Shown: positions 9,833-20,990 of the stretch, piece by piece | Layout of the letters: the number at the start of each line of letters is the position of its first letter | How positions within the stretch are numbered: the first letter of the stretch is position 1 | From: an uncultured Collinsella sp. | GTDB taxonomy: Bacteria; Actinomycetota; Coriobacteriia; Coriobacteriales; Coriobacteriaceae | Reading direction: 5' to 3' | DNA length: 64,000 nucleotides | Assembly (NCBI GenBank): GCA_958352845.1 | Contig: CATWQC010000008.1 | Coordinates: forward strand, 24,917 to 88,916 | The notes under the pieces: model-generated | The model's database searches: none | The model's input: the letters and a program-made list of their open reading frames with translations, nothing else | Told to the model about the DNA's origin: nothing | Made by a program: the position numbers and the translations under genes

Positions 9833-10774
9833 CTAGGCCAAGAACTCCTTGGTGGTCGCCATGATGTTGGCGGCGTCCAGGCCGTACTTGTGCAGGAGCT
9901 CGGCGCCCGGGCCGGACTCACCGAAGGTGTCGTTGACGCCGATCTTCTTGAGCGGCGTCGGGCACTGCTCACACAGGACGTCGGCAACGGCGCTGCCCAG
10001 GCCACCGATCACAGAGTGCTCCTCGACGGTCACGACGTGGCCGGTCTTGGTGGCGCTCTTGACGATCAGGTCGGCGTCGATGGGCTTGATGGTGTGCATG
10101 TTGATGACCTCGGCATCGATGCCCTCGGCAGCAAGCTGCTCGGCGGCCTCGAGAGCCTCGCCGACCATCAGGCCGCAGGCGATGATGGTCACATCGGCGC
10201 CCTCGCGCATGACAATGCCCTTACCCAACTCGAACTTGTAGGTCTCGGGGTCGTTGATAACCGGCGAGGCCAAACGGGCGAAGCGCATGTACACCGGACC
10301 GTCGCACTCGTAGGCGGCGCGCGTCACGGCACGGGCCTCGACGTCGTCGGCAGGAACGATCACGGTCATGCCGGGGATGACGCGCATGAGGGCGATATCC
10401 TCGCAGCACTGGTGCGTGGCGCCATCCTCGCCCACCGAGATACCGGCGTGCGTGGCACCGATCTTAACGTTGAGGTGCGGGTAGCCGATGGAGTTACGAA
10501 CTTGCTCAAAGGCGCGACCGGCAGCGAACATGGCAAAGGTGCTCGCGAAGGCAACACGACCGGTGGTCGCGATACCGGCGGCGACGCCCATCAAGTTGCT
10601 CTCGGCGATACCCACGTCGAAGAAACGATCGGGGCAGGCGGCCTTAAACTTACCGGTCTGTGTGGCGGCGGCCAGGTCGGCGTCGAGGACCACAAAGTCA
10701 TCGTGCTCGTTGGCGAGCTCGACGAGGGCCTCGCCGTAGCTTACACGCGTGGCGATTTTCTTGACGTCTGCCAT
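9833..10774 (-). CDS. Transketolase, C-terminal subunit
   Basis: 313 residues from the ATG at 10774, 1 bp after the stop of the N-terminal subunit gene. It carries the pyrimidine-binding and C-terminal domains of transketolase. GEDGATHQCCEDIALMR matches the pyrimidine-domain region, and the C-terminal domain begins about residue 190. With the upstream subunit it would make a two-chain thiamine-diphosphate transketolase of the non-oxidative pentose phosphate pathway, an arrangement common in Actinobacteria and Clostridia. An in-frame start 19 codons upstream is rejected because it lies inside the neighbouring gene. Confidence 0.9.
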   Translation of the reverse strand: MADVKKIATRVSYGEALVELANEHDDFVVLDADLAAATQTGKFKAACPDRFFDVGIAESNLMGVAAGIATTGRVAFASTFAMFAAGRAFEQVRNSIGYPHLNVKIGATHAGISVGEDGATHQCCEDIALMRVIPGMTVIVPADDVEARAVTRAAYECDGPVYMRFARLASPVINDPETYKFELGKGIVMREGADVTIIACGLMVGEALEAAEQLAAEGIDAEVINMHTIKPIDADLIVKSATKTGHVVTVEEHSVIGGLGSAVADVLCEQCPTPLKKIGVNDTFGESGPGAELLHKYGLDAANIMATTKEFLA

Positions 10775-10775
10775 C

Positions 10776-11606
10776 CTAGAGCTCCTCTCCGGCGGCCGTG
10801 AGCTCTGCCATGGCCTGCTCAAACTGTTCATCGTTGGGGGCCTTGCCGTGCCAACCCACCTGGTTCTCCATAAAGGAAACGCCCTTGCCCTTCATGGTCT
10901 CGGCGATAATGGCGGTCGGCTGGCCCTTAGTAGCGCGAGCCTCGGCAAAGGCGGCGCGGATCTGATCGAAATCGTTGCCGTCGGCGAGCTCCACCACGTG
11001 GAACTTAAAGGCGCGGAACTTGTCGGCGAGCGGCATGGGGTCGTTGACCTCCTCGACGGGACCGTCGATCTGCAGGCCGTTGTGGTCGACGATCACGCAG
11101 AGGTTATCGAGCTGCTGGTTGCCGGCAAACATGGCTGCCTCCCAGACCTGGCCCTCCTCGCTCTCGCCATCGCCCAACAGGGCGTAGGTGCGATAGTCGT
11201 CGCCCCAGTGCTTGGCGGCAACGGCCATACCCACGGCGGCGGAGATGCCCTGGCCGAGCGAACCGGTGGACATGTCGACACCCGGGGTGTCGTTCATGTT
11301 GGGATGGCCCTGCAGGTGGCTGCCGATGTGGCGCAGCGTCTCGAGATCCTCCTTGGGGAAGAACCCGCGCTCGGCGAGCACGGCGTACAGGCCAGGCGCG
11401 CAGTGGCCCTTGGAAAGCACGAAGCGATCGCGGTCGGCCTTGCGGGGGTCGGCCGGGTCGACGTTCATTTCCTCAAAGTACAGATAGGTCATGATGTCGG
11501 CAGCGCCGAGCGAACCGCCCGGATGGCCGGACTTGGCAGCGTGCACGCCGGTGACGATGCCCTTCCTTACCTCGTTGGCAACCTTTTTGAGCTCTTCGTC
11601 GCTCAT
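10776..11606 (-). CDS. Transketolase, N-terminal subunit
   Basis: 276 residues. This is the thiamine-diphosphate-binding half. SGHPGGSLGAADIMTYLYF opens the domain, and the diphosphate/Mg motif GDGESEEGQVWEAAMFAG...DHNG (about 143-175) follows the GDG-x(n)-N pattern. It pairs with the C-terminal subunit directly downstream. The ATG has AAGGAAGG upstream. The 207-bp gap to the next gene upstream (yitT-like) holds only a weak short hairpin around 11756-11776. Confidence 0.92.
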   Translation of the reverse strand: MSDEELKKVANEVRKGIVTGVHAAKSGHPGGSLGAADIMTYLYFEEMNVDPADPRKADRDRFVLSKGHCAPGLYAVLAERGFFPKEDLETLRHIGSHLQGHPNMNDTPGVDMSTGSLGQGISAAVGMAVAAKHWGDDYRTYALLGDGESEEGQVWEAAMFAGNQQLDNLCVIVDHNGLQIDGPVEEVNDPMPLADKFRAFKFHVVELADGNDFDQIRAAFAEARATKGQPTAIIAETMKGKGVSFMENQVGWHGKAPNDEQFEQAMAELTAAGEEL

Positions 11607-11813
11607 TGTGCCTTCCTTTCATCCTCTTTAGACAAGATGCGCACGGCACAGAAGGTCGTCCCAACCCAGCCGCGATGCACGTACGTCATTCATTATGCTG
11701 GAAACTGGAAGCTTTACCAGAGTATTTATCATTATTTGAACAATTGAGCAGGCAGAACCGCTGATGAAACGGTTTATCAATGTGAACGTCTTTTGGATGG
11801 AACGCAGTCGGCC

Positions 11814-12704
11814 CTACGCGTTAATGTCCTTGAAGCCCTCGCCGAAGGTCTCTGTAACGTCGGCCACGGTCACGATGGCACGCGGGTCGCGCTCGCGCAC
11901 GATCGTCTTGAGCGTATTGAGCTCGCGACGGCTCACGATGACCATGATCACCGGTTTCTCGGCGCCCGAGTACATACCGGTCGCCTTAAACTTGGTGCAG
12001 CCGCGACCCAGGCCATACATGATGTCGGCCGCGATATCGGGAAACTTGTCCGAGATGATGAGCACCATACGGCGCCTGTTGCCACCGTCGACCACGGCAT
12101 CGATCACGTAGCCGCTAATGACCATCGAAAGGCCTGCATATAGCGCGTTTTCGATTGAAAAGACTGGAGCCGACAGCGCGCATACGGCAACATCGATCGC
12201 CATGACGGTCGAGCCCACGGGCAGTGAGGTATTACGCGAGATGATTTGGCCAATCGTGTCCGAACCGCCGGTGTTGGCGCCGGCGCGCAACACCATGCCG
12301 TAACCGATGCCCGTAATAATGCCGCCCCACATGGCAGGGAGCATCAGGTCCGCATCCGCCAGAGGTGCTACAAACGGGGCGAACAGATCGGTAAAGAAGC
12401 CCAGCAGCACAAAGCCCGTCGCGGTCTGCACCACGTAGAACATGCCACCCTCGCGCATAACGACCAACAACAGCAAGGCGTTCATCACAATCGTCTGAAT
12501 ACCAACGGGAAGCGATAGACCGCGCGATGCGCCGACCGCCTGGATAATGGTGGCAAGGCCCGTAACGCCACCGGCAGCAAGGCCGTTGGGAATCAAAAAC
12601 AGGTCGGTCGCAATAGCGGCCAGAGCGCACCCCAACATAATCTGGGGCAGGTCGCGAAAGAAGTTCATCGAAAGAATGCGCTTGATGTCCAGACGATATG
12701 CCAT
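11814..12704 (-). CDS. YitT family membrane protein (DUF161 with C-terminal DUF2179)
   Basis: 296 residues from the ATG at 12704, which has GGAGG six bases upstream; the open frame's longer start lacks this. Five or six hydrophobic segments occupy about residues 20-205, with the family motif GLAAGGVTGLATII and later GANTGGSDTIGQIISR. A soluble C-terminal DUF2179 domain follows (about 215-296). Its function is unknown in most bacteria. It stands alone between the transketolase genes and the prfB terminator. Confidence 0.85.
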   Translation of the reverse strand: MAYRLDIKRILSMNFFRDLPQIMLGCALAAIATDLFLIPNGLAAGGVTGLATIIQAVGASRGLSLPVGIQTIVMNALLLLVVMREGGMFYVVQTATGFVLLGFFTDLFAPFVAPLADADLMLPAMWGGIITGIGYGMVLRAGANTGGSDTIGQIISRNTSLPVGSTVMAIDVAVCALSAPVFSIENALYAGLSMVISGYVIDAVVDGGNRRRMVLIISDKFPDIAADIMYGLGRGCTKFKATGMYSGAEKPVIMVIVSRRELNTLKTIVRERDPRAIVTVADVTETFGEGFKDINA

Positions 12705-12714
12705 GCTACCTCCC

Positions 12715-12744
12715 TCAAAAAAGCGCACCCAAACGGATGCGCTT
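12715..12744 (-). terminator. Rho-independent terminator after prfB
   Basis: On the minus strand aagcgca pairs with tgcgctt around a 10-nt loop, followed by TTTTTT. It lies between prfB and the yitT-like gene and would end the secA-prfB transcript. Confidence 0.75.
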
Positions 12745-12869
12745 CGAACAACTTGCTGTATTCGATTCTACCGATTCGCCGAACAAAAACCACCCCTGCG
12801 CAGGGTTTATTCCGGATACAAACCCGTCCAACCGTTGGGCTTAGCATCGGCTTGAAGCCGCCCAATGTT

Positions 12870-14017
12870 TTAGACCTCCGAGCCTTCTGCATCGGCGTTG
12901 CCGGTGGCCCAGCGATGGTAGCCAATAACAAACGGGTCCAGGTCGCCATCGTCAAGAACGGCCTCGACATTGCTGGTTTCCACGCCCGAGCGCAGATCCT
13001 TGACCATCTGGTACGGATAGAGCACGTAGCTGCGAATCTGGTTGCCAAAACCGATCGTGGTCTTGGGTCCGCGAATCTCATCGAGCGCCTCGGCGCGCTT
13101 CTCGAGCTCAATCTCGTACAGGCGAGCCTTGAGGATCTGCATGCACGCGGCCTTGTTCTGGATCTGGCTGCGCTCGTTTTGGCAGGTAACCACAATGCCG
13201 CTGGGGAAATGCGTCACGCGCACGGCGGAGTCGGTGGTGTTGACACCCTGACCGCCCGGGCCGCTCGCGTGGTACACGTCCACGCGGATGTCATCGGGGC
13301 TGATCTCGATGTCGATATCATCGGGTAGCACGGGGATGACCTCGACGCCGGCAAACGTGGTCTGGCGGCGCTTCTTGTCGTCGGTGGGGCTAATGCGAAC
13401 CAAGCGGTGGACGCCGGCCTCGGCGCGCAGCATGCCAAAGGCGTCCTTGCCCTCGACAGTAAAGGTCGCGCGGTCGATGCCGATGACCTCGGCCGCGGGA
13501 CAGTCGTTGATGGTGACCTTCCAGCCGCGGCGCTGGCAGTACTTCATGTACATCTTAAAGAGCATGAAGGTCCAGTCCTGGGCCTCCAGACCACCCTGTC
13601 CGGGCTTGATGGTCACAATGGCATCGCCGTGATCGAACTCACCGGTAAACCAGCTCGAAAGCTCAAGCTCATCGATGGCACGGGCCAGGCGCTCAGCCGT
13701 GACTGTAGCCTCCTCGCGAAGGGCGACGGCGTCGGGGTCATCCCCCATCTCCTCGGCAAGCTCCAGCGCGGCGCGGGCATCGGAAAGCTCGCCGCGCGCG
13801 GTGTCCACGGCAGCGATATCTTCCTTGGTACGCGCGATCTCCTCCATGGTGGCACGGGCGGCGTCGGCGTCATCCCAAAAGCCAGGGGCAACACTTTTGG
13901 CCTCGAGCTCGGTCACACGGGTACGCTTCTCGTCCAGGTGGAGATACGACTCGACCTCGCCGAGCCGGTCCACGAACGCGTCCAGCTCGGCGGGCGTTAT
14001 CTCTAAAGCCTCAGCCA

Positions 14018-14018
<1 letters not shown>
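12870..14018 (-). CDS. prfB: Peptide chain release factor 2
   Basis: 382 residues. RF2 releases peptides at UGA and UAA. The GGQ catalytic loop is present (ASGPGGQGVNTTDSAVRVTH). The stop-codon recognition tripeptide, normally SPF in RF2, reads SPT here (VRISPTDDKKRRQTTF). The gene is one continuous frame and shows no internal UGA frameshift site like that of E. coli or B. subtilis RF2. Overall similarity places it with RF2, not RF1. Its ATG overlaps the secA stop codon (TAATG), implying translational coupling. Confidence 0.93.
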
Positions 14019-16825
<2,807 letters not shown>

Positions 16826-16956
16826 GTGGTTTTCCTTTTTGGCCATCGCCCACGCCGTGCAGCTGCGGGCGAGTTAAACACAGATGATTGTACTTTAGCC
16901 AAACAAGGCGCGGCCTATACGGTCGACCTCGACCGCCACGTAATAACTACGACCAA

Positions 16957-16990
16957 CCTGCCAAAAAGGGACAGGTTTATTTTGACAGGT
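16957..16990. repeat. Dispersed intergenic repeat F, copy 2
   Basis: This is the second copy of the aacctgccaaaaagggacag repeat seen before the serine recombinase (4829-4858), in the same orientation, about 135 bp upstream of secA. A related fragment, ggggacaggttagtttgcac, lies at about 17034-17051. The whole 16847-17061 stretch holds no gene that I can support. Confidence 0.6.
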
Positions 16991-17061
16991 TTTATCTGGG
17001 CAAACGCCGCCTCTCTGTCATTTGGTGCCATGGGGACAGGTTAGTTTGCACTAATTAAAAA

Positions 17062-17097
17062 GAAAAGGGCCGCGCACCCAAATGGATGCACGGCCCT
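17062..17097 (-). terminator. Rho-independent terminator after rpmE
   Basis: On the minus strand agggccgtgca pairs imperfectly with tgcgcggccct around a short loop, followed by cttttcttttt. It lies 37 bp past the rpmE stop. Confidence 0.75.
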
Positions 17098-17133
17098 CAT
17101 GCCATGAATGCGAGCGATTCCGCGGCGAGCTAT

Positions 17134-17559
17134 TTACTCAGCAGCCTCGGTGGTCTCGGCCTCGGCAGCGGCCTCATCGACGGGAGCCTCTGCGGGAGCC
17201 TCGGCGGCCTGCTTGGCAGCCTCCTCGGCAAACTTAGCAGCACGCTTAGCCTTCTCGGCAGCCTTAGCCTCAGCGGCGGCCTTGCGAGCGGCCTCGGCCT
17301 CAGCAGCCTTGGCGGCCTTGGCAGCCTTGGCCTCCTCAGCCTTCTTGAGCTGGGCGGCAGCGGCGCCACCGAACTTGTCGGCGAAGCGCTGGACGCGTCC
17401 ACCGGTGTCGACGAACTTCTGCTGGCCGGTGTAGAACGGGTGGCACTCGTTGCAAAGCTCAACCTTCATCTCGGACACGGTAGCGTGCGTCTTGAAGGTG
17501 TTGCCGCAGGAGCACGTCACCGTGCACTCGACATACTGGGGATGGATACCCTGCTTCAT
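17134..17559 (-). CDS. rpmE: 50S ribosomal protein L31 with a long Ala/Lys/Glu-rich tail
   Basis: 141 residues. Residues 1-70 are a zinc-type (C+) L31: CSCGNTF and CNECHPFYTGQQKF supply the cysteines, with GGRVQRFADKFG at the end of the core. Residues 71-141 are an extra tail of Ala, Lys, Glu and Arg that could form one long charged helix before an acidic end. L31 is normally about 70-90 residues. The ATG follows an AGGAG. The upstream 367-bp gap contains repeat E copy 1, a dyad and the terminator of the neighbouring operon. Confidence 0.93.
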   Translation of the reverse strand: MKQGIHPQYVECTVTCSCGNTFKTHATVSEMKVELCNECHPFYTGQQKFVDTGGRVQRFADKFGGAAAAQLKKAEEAKAAKAAKAAEAEAARKAAAEAKAAEKAKRAAKFAEEAAKQAAEAPAEAPVDEAAAEAETTEAAE

Positions 17560-17753
17560 GGTAGGACTCCTTATTGGTCAGGCGCTGGTTACCGATCAGC
17601 GCATAAGGCGTCTTGGTTTCCGACCAAGACAACAAACTCGGCTATGGTACCACGGCGCCGCGTGTCCCACAAAAGGTTCACGGTCTTTTCGGAACGACAC
17701 GAATCTGACCCATCGAAACACATCTCCACCGTTCCTTCAACTGGGAAAATGCC

Positions 17754-17784
17754 GTCCCCGGGGCCTGAGAAGGACCCCGGGGAC
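17754..17784. repeat. Perfect 10-bp GC hairpin abutting repeat E copy 1
   Basis: gtccccgggg (17754-17763) pairs with ccccggggac (17775-17784) around 11 nt. It touches the start of the 64-bp direct repeat. It has no T-tract, so a terminator role is unclear. Confidence 0.6.
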
Positions 17785-17847
17785 GTTCGACTGACTGCGG
17801 GAACGGCCTTTCCGCTCAATGTGTTCGGCTGAGATCGGAAATCAACC
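17784..17847. repeat. 64-bp direct repeat E, left copy (island boundary)
   Basis: Begins cgttcgactgactgcgggaa and ends gatcggaaatcaacc. It matches 24996-25059 at 62 of 64 positions, in the same orientation and 7,212 bp away. Between the copies lie the peptide/ABC operon, the DUF2975-regulator pair and the integrase remnant. The pair could be an attachment-site duplication or a pre-existing repeat used for recombination. Confidence 0.85.
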
Positions 17848-17848
17848 A

Positions 17849-17867
17849 AACTGAACTAGGTTCAGTT
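17849..17867. promoter_or_regulatory. Perfect dyad beside repeat E copy 1
   Basis: aactgaac-tag-gttcagtt, 8-bp perfect arms with a 3-bp centre, placed immediately inside the left island boundary. It could be an operator for rpmE or the island, or a recombinase core site. No such dyad was seen beside the right copy. Confidence 0.45.
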
Positions 17868-17875
17868 GACATGGT

Positions 17876-17912
17876 TAAAAACGAGGGGCGACGCTTTTGC
17901 GTCACCCCTCGT
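17876..17912 (-). terminator. Rho-independent terminator of the peptide/ABC operon
   Basis: On the minus strand acgaggggtgacgc pairs with gcgtcgcccctcgt (one mismatch) around aaaa and runs into TTTTT. It starts 15 bp after the stop of the secreted-peptide gene. Confidence 0.85.
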
Positions 17913-17926
17913 CCCGGCCGGTTGCT

Positions 17927-18271
17927 TTAGTTGTACACACGGTAGTTACACTTGAACTGGGTTATGTGTCCATAGTTGGAGCGGTACCAACCCGACGTAT
18001 AGCTGATTGCCTCTGCGCCTAGATAGTCGTAGCCCTTGTTGTAGCGAAGCTCACGGTAGGTCGTGTCGTACTCTGCTACGTAAAACGCGTCTCCAGAGAA
18101 GGCTTTGTACCGGTCCTTAACCGTCGAAGCCATGTACGCGGGTTCGACATCGCCTTTCTCCCCGTTGAGCGCATAGACGGGTGCCGCGATTCCGCATAAA
18201 GCCGTTGCCACGAGGATGGCGTAGACAGCCATGCGCGACGCATTGGACTTCAGCTATTCAAATAGTTTCAT
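17927..18271 (-). pseudogene. Small secreted peptide gene with an in-frame amber codon at codon 6
   Basis: The best start is the ATG at 18271: it has GGAGGTGAATGAC before it and overlaps the end of the ABC gene. Codon 6 from there is TAG (plus-strand cta at 18254-18256), and the frame then stays open to 17927. Reading across the TAG gives MKLFE-stop-LKSNASR and then a hydrophobic signal segment (MAVYAILVATALCGIAAPVYA) with a likely cut after VYA. The mature part is about 80 residues, rich in Tyr, and ends FKCNYRVYN with a single Cys. An internal ATG at 18232 could give a 101-residue product but would lose the basic n-region. I do not recognise the family; a bacteriocin or signalling peptide is suggested only by context. 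Confidence 0.7.
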
Positions 18272-18272
18272 G

Positions 18273-20087
18273 TCATTCACCTCCTTCGTATGTATCGAGG
18301 TATTCCTGCTTGAGCGTCTGCGAGGACGACTCGGTCTTTTCCACGAGCGTGCCGGCCTCGATGAAGTAGAACGAGTTGGTGAGGTCTGCCAGGTCGTCGA
18401 GCAGATGGCTTGAGATGAGCACGCTTCGTCCCCGCGCCACCTCGCTGCGCATCGCGTCGCAGGAGGTTTTCCGCTTTCCCGGATCGAGGCCGTTCAGCGG
18501 TTCATCGAGGATGAGGTACGGGCAATCGGTCGATATCGCCATGGCAAGCTTTACCTGCTGCTTCATTCCTGTCGAGAGTTTACGGGTCGGCTTGTCGAGA
18601 TATGGGGAGATTCCGAGGGAGCCGCAGAGCGAGTCGATGTCGGCGGCCGATTTCCACGCCTCCCTAACGAAAGAGAGGTGCTCGCGGGCCGATAGCGTGG
18701 GATAGAGATCCGCGCTGCCCGAAGAGCTCAGGTAGACGAGTTCTGCAAATTCGGCTGATCGACGTTGGCAGATTCCGTCTGCCGCCAGGCTTCCCGAGCG
18801 GATGCGGGTGGGAAATTGGCCCGACAGCGCTTCAAGAAGGGTGGTTTTCCCCGAGCCGTTGGGAGCAACGAGGCCCGCCGCCGTTCCCGGGCTCAGGAAA
18901 AGCGACCCGATTGAAAGTATCGTCGTGCTTCCGTATCCCACGCTCGCGTCCAGAAGCTCGAGCCCATGGTGCTTTTTCGCGGGTCCAGACTGTTTGGGCG
19001 AACGTGTCGCAACGGCGCCGACCGCAAAAAAGACCGCGACGTATGCCAGGGCCACGGCAAGCATCGATGCGCTGCCCGAACCGGAGCCAATGAATTCTGT
19101 CGGGAAGCATCCTACGTAACCCGTTGCCTCGATAGGCGAGAATACGGCCAGCGGCAGGAGATTGAGCGCGGCGTTATGCCCCAGTGCCGAATCGGACAGT
19201 AACGGGAATGCCGGGGCCGCGACAAGCAGCGCGGAGGTAAGGGGGCCCGCGAGGACGCGCCTCGTTGCGGTCGATAGGACGGCGGAGCAAACGGATATCA
19301 AGGTTCCGCCCGCGAGCAGCGCGAGAAGCAGGGCTGTGAAGACGTTTCCCGCGGTCGTGGTGGTAAGCGCGCCGTCATGGAAGAAGGCGATCGGGTACCC
19401 AATTTGCCCGAAGCCGTTTAGGACCAAGGCGTAAATGCCCCCGGGTGCGAGGCCGGCGAGGAGCATCGCGGTCCCCGCGACGATTATCGAAAACACGATC
19501 TGAATAAGGCGCCGGAATTTGGGCACGGGCGCCTTTGCCGCCAGGGTCCCGGGCCTTGTGGCGCCGAGCACGAGTATCGACGAGAGAAGGAAGGGGATGA
19601 AGGGAAGGAAAGACGGCGCCGTGGCAATGGCGTAGGGCAGGAAGGAAAGGAATGGCAGGTCGTTTGCGGAGGCCGGGATATCCGTGATGCCGGAGCTGCT
19701 CAGGGCACGGCAATATGCGAGCGCTGCGTCATTGGTCTCTTGGTCTCCCACGATGGACCCGGATTGGAAGCCTTCGCCCATGAGCGCGTAGTAGCTCTCG
19801 GCAGAATCGAGAAAGGCGGCGTCGGTTTGAGCGGCGAGGGCGGCGTTCGCGTATCTTGCAAGCTCCGCGTCATTTTGCTGCTCTGGAGATAGGTCTGTGC
19901 CGCTGGCCTGGGGCGCGCGCGTATTGAATGCGTCGACAAAGCCCTGCATGCCCTGCTTCATAAAGAAGGGGCCGTAGATGGGTGAATTGAACGCAATGGG
20001 GATGGAGAAGGCTGCAGCAAGAACGAGCGTGGAAATCCATACGGCCCTGTCTCTTAGGATTAGTTTGAGAAGAAGTCGACAGTACAT
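18273..20087 (-). CDS. ABC exporter with permease and ATPase fused in one chain
   Basis: 604 residues. The N-terminal part (1 to about 360) has about six or seven membrane segments, a large extracytoplasmic loop after the first, and the element ALVLNGFGQIGYP at about 221-233. The C-terminal part is an ABC ATPase: Walker A APNGSGKTT (about 408-416), signature LSTGMKQQVKLA, Walker B LILDEPLNGLDPG, H-loop SSHLLDD. Permease-then-ATPase order in an ABC-2-type exporter is uncommon. Its last codons (GAAGGAGGTGAA) form the ribosome site of the peptide gene that follows. It is likely an exporter or immunity pump; the substrate is unknown. Confidence 0.8.
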   Translation of the reverse strand: MYCRLLLKLILRDRAVWISTLVLAAAFSIPIAFNSPIYGPFFMKQGMQGFVDAFNTRAPQASGTDLSPEQQNDAELARYANAALAAQTDAAFLDSAESYYALMGEGFQSGSIVGDQETNDAALAYCRALSSSGITDIPASANDLPFLSFLPYAIATAPSFLPFIPFLLSSILVLGATRPGTLAAKAPVPKFRRLIQIVFSIIVAGTAMLLAGLAPGGIYALVLNGFGQIGYPIAFFHDGALTTTTAGNVFTALLLALLAGGTLISVCSAVLSTATRRVLAGPLTSALLVAAPAFPLLSDSALGHNAALNLLPLAVFSPIEATGYVGCFPTEFIGSGSGSASMLAVALAYVAVFFAVGAVATRSPKQSGPAKKHHGLELLDASVGYGSTTILSIGSLFLSPGTAAGLVAPNGSGKTTLLEALSGQFPTRIRSGSLAADGICQRRSAEFAELVYLSSSGSADLYPTLSAREHLSFVREAWKSAADIDSLCGSLGISPYLDKPTRKLSTGMKQQVKLAMAISTDCPYLILDEPLNGLDPGKRKTSCDAMRSEVARGRSVLISSHLLDDLADLTNSFYFIEAGTLVEKTESSSQTLKQEYLDTYEGGE

Positions 20088-20240
20088 TCAGAAGCACCTG
20101 CATTCCTCAAAGAATCGTTAGATTAAAAGTAACAGACCGGATGAAGATGCGCGCGGCGGGGGCGAGGCGAATGGCTGGGCGGTATCGATATGCGGGTTCA
20201 ACGGTATCACATTGGCCACATAGATTTTTAACTTGCATTT

Positions 20241-20990
20241 CTACCCGCCCTTTTCGTAGAGTCGCCGATACGTGCTTAGCGCACCCTCGGCGCGTCCGGC
20301 AGGCTTTGCGAAATGGGATCCAGGAGACTTCGGCGCAGCATCATCTTGCGGAATGCTTCTAATGAGCCTCCCATCCTTCAAAAACAGAATCTCATCGCAC
20401 AGCCTATCGACCGAATCCAAGATGTGGGATGACATGATGATGCACGTACCAGAATCGGCCAGCTTCCTGAGAATCTCGGAATGCAAGTCCACCCTGCTGG
20501 GGTCGAGCGCGTTCATGGGCTCATCTAATAGAAGGTACCGCGCGCCCGTCGCATACGCAATCGCCAGGGTAAGCTGCTGCTTCATGCCCTGGCTCAGAGT
20601 GCGGATCCTCATCTTCGCGAACTCGCCTATCTGCGTTTGTTCCACTATCTCTTCGATATCGCGAGCATGCGGCCACATATCGCAAACCATCTTGAGGTGA
20701 TCTTCCGCACGCAATCCGGGATACAGCAGCGTCCCCTCACCAGGTGCATAGAAGATCATAGAACGGACCTCTCTCGCACCCGTACCCTGCACCTCATCCA
20801 GAACGATGCTCCCGTCCACGCGAGGACCCGGCAAACCTGCCATCGCACGCAGCAACGTCGTCTTTCCATGCCCGTTCGGAGCGACGAGACCGTAGACCGT
20901 ACCCGGGGCAAACTCAGCGTTCACCGAATCTACGAGCACCTTCTTTCCATAAGAGATCGTCAGCGTTTGAAGGTCAATCATCGAGATCAT
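20241..20990 (-). CDS. ABC transporter ATP-binding protein
   Basis: 249 residues. All ATPase motifs are present: Walker A APNGHGKTT, signature LSQGMKQQLTLA, Walker B YLLLDEPMNALDPS, H-loop SSHILDS. It resembles the ATPase half of the downstream fusion (both have VAPNG-x-GKTTLL and GMKQQ), pointing to duplication within the operon. Its ATG overlaps the stop of the upstream permease (ATGA). A 153-bp gap with no evident gene separates it from the fusion gene. Confidence 0.88.
   Translation of the reverse strand: MISMIDLQTLTISYGKKVLVDSVNAEFAPGTVYGLVAPNGHGKTTLLRAMAGLPGPRVDGSIVLDEVQGTGAREVRSMIFYAPGEGTLLYPGLRAEDHLKMVCDMWPHARDIEEIVEQTQIGEFAKMRIRTLSQGMKQQLTLAIAYATGARYLLLDEPMNALDPSRVDLHSEILRKLADSGTCIIMSSHILDSVDRLCDEILFLKDGRLIRSIPQDDAAPKSPGSHFAKPAGRAEGALSTYRRLYEKGG

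Noticed and set aside
17927..18271. Lactococcin 972-type bacteriocin
   Set aside because: Size, signal peptide and neighbouring ABC genes fit loosely, but I cannot match the family's conserved residues; function left open.
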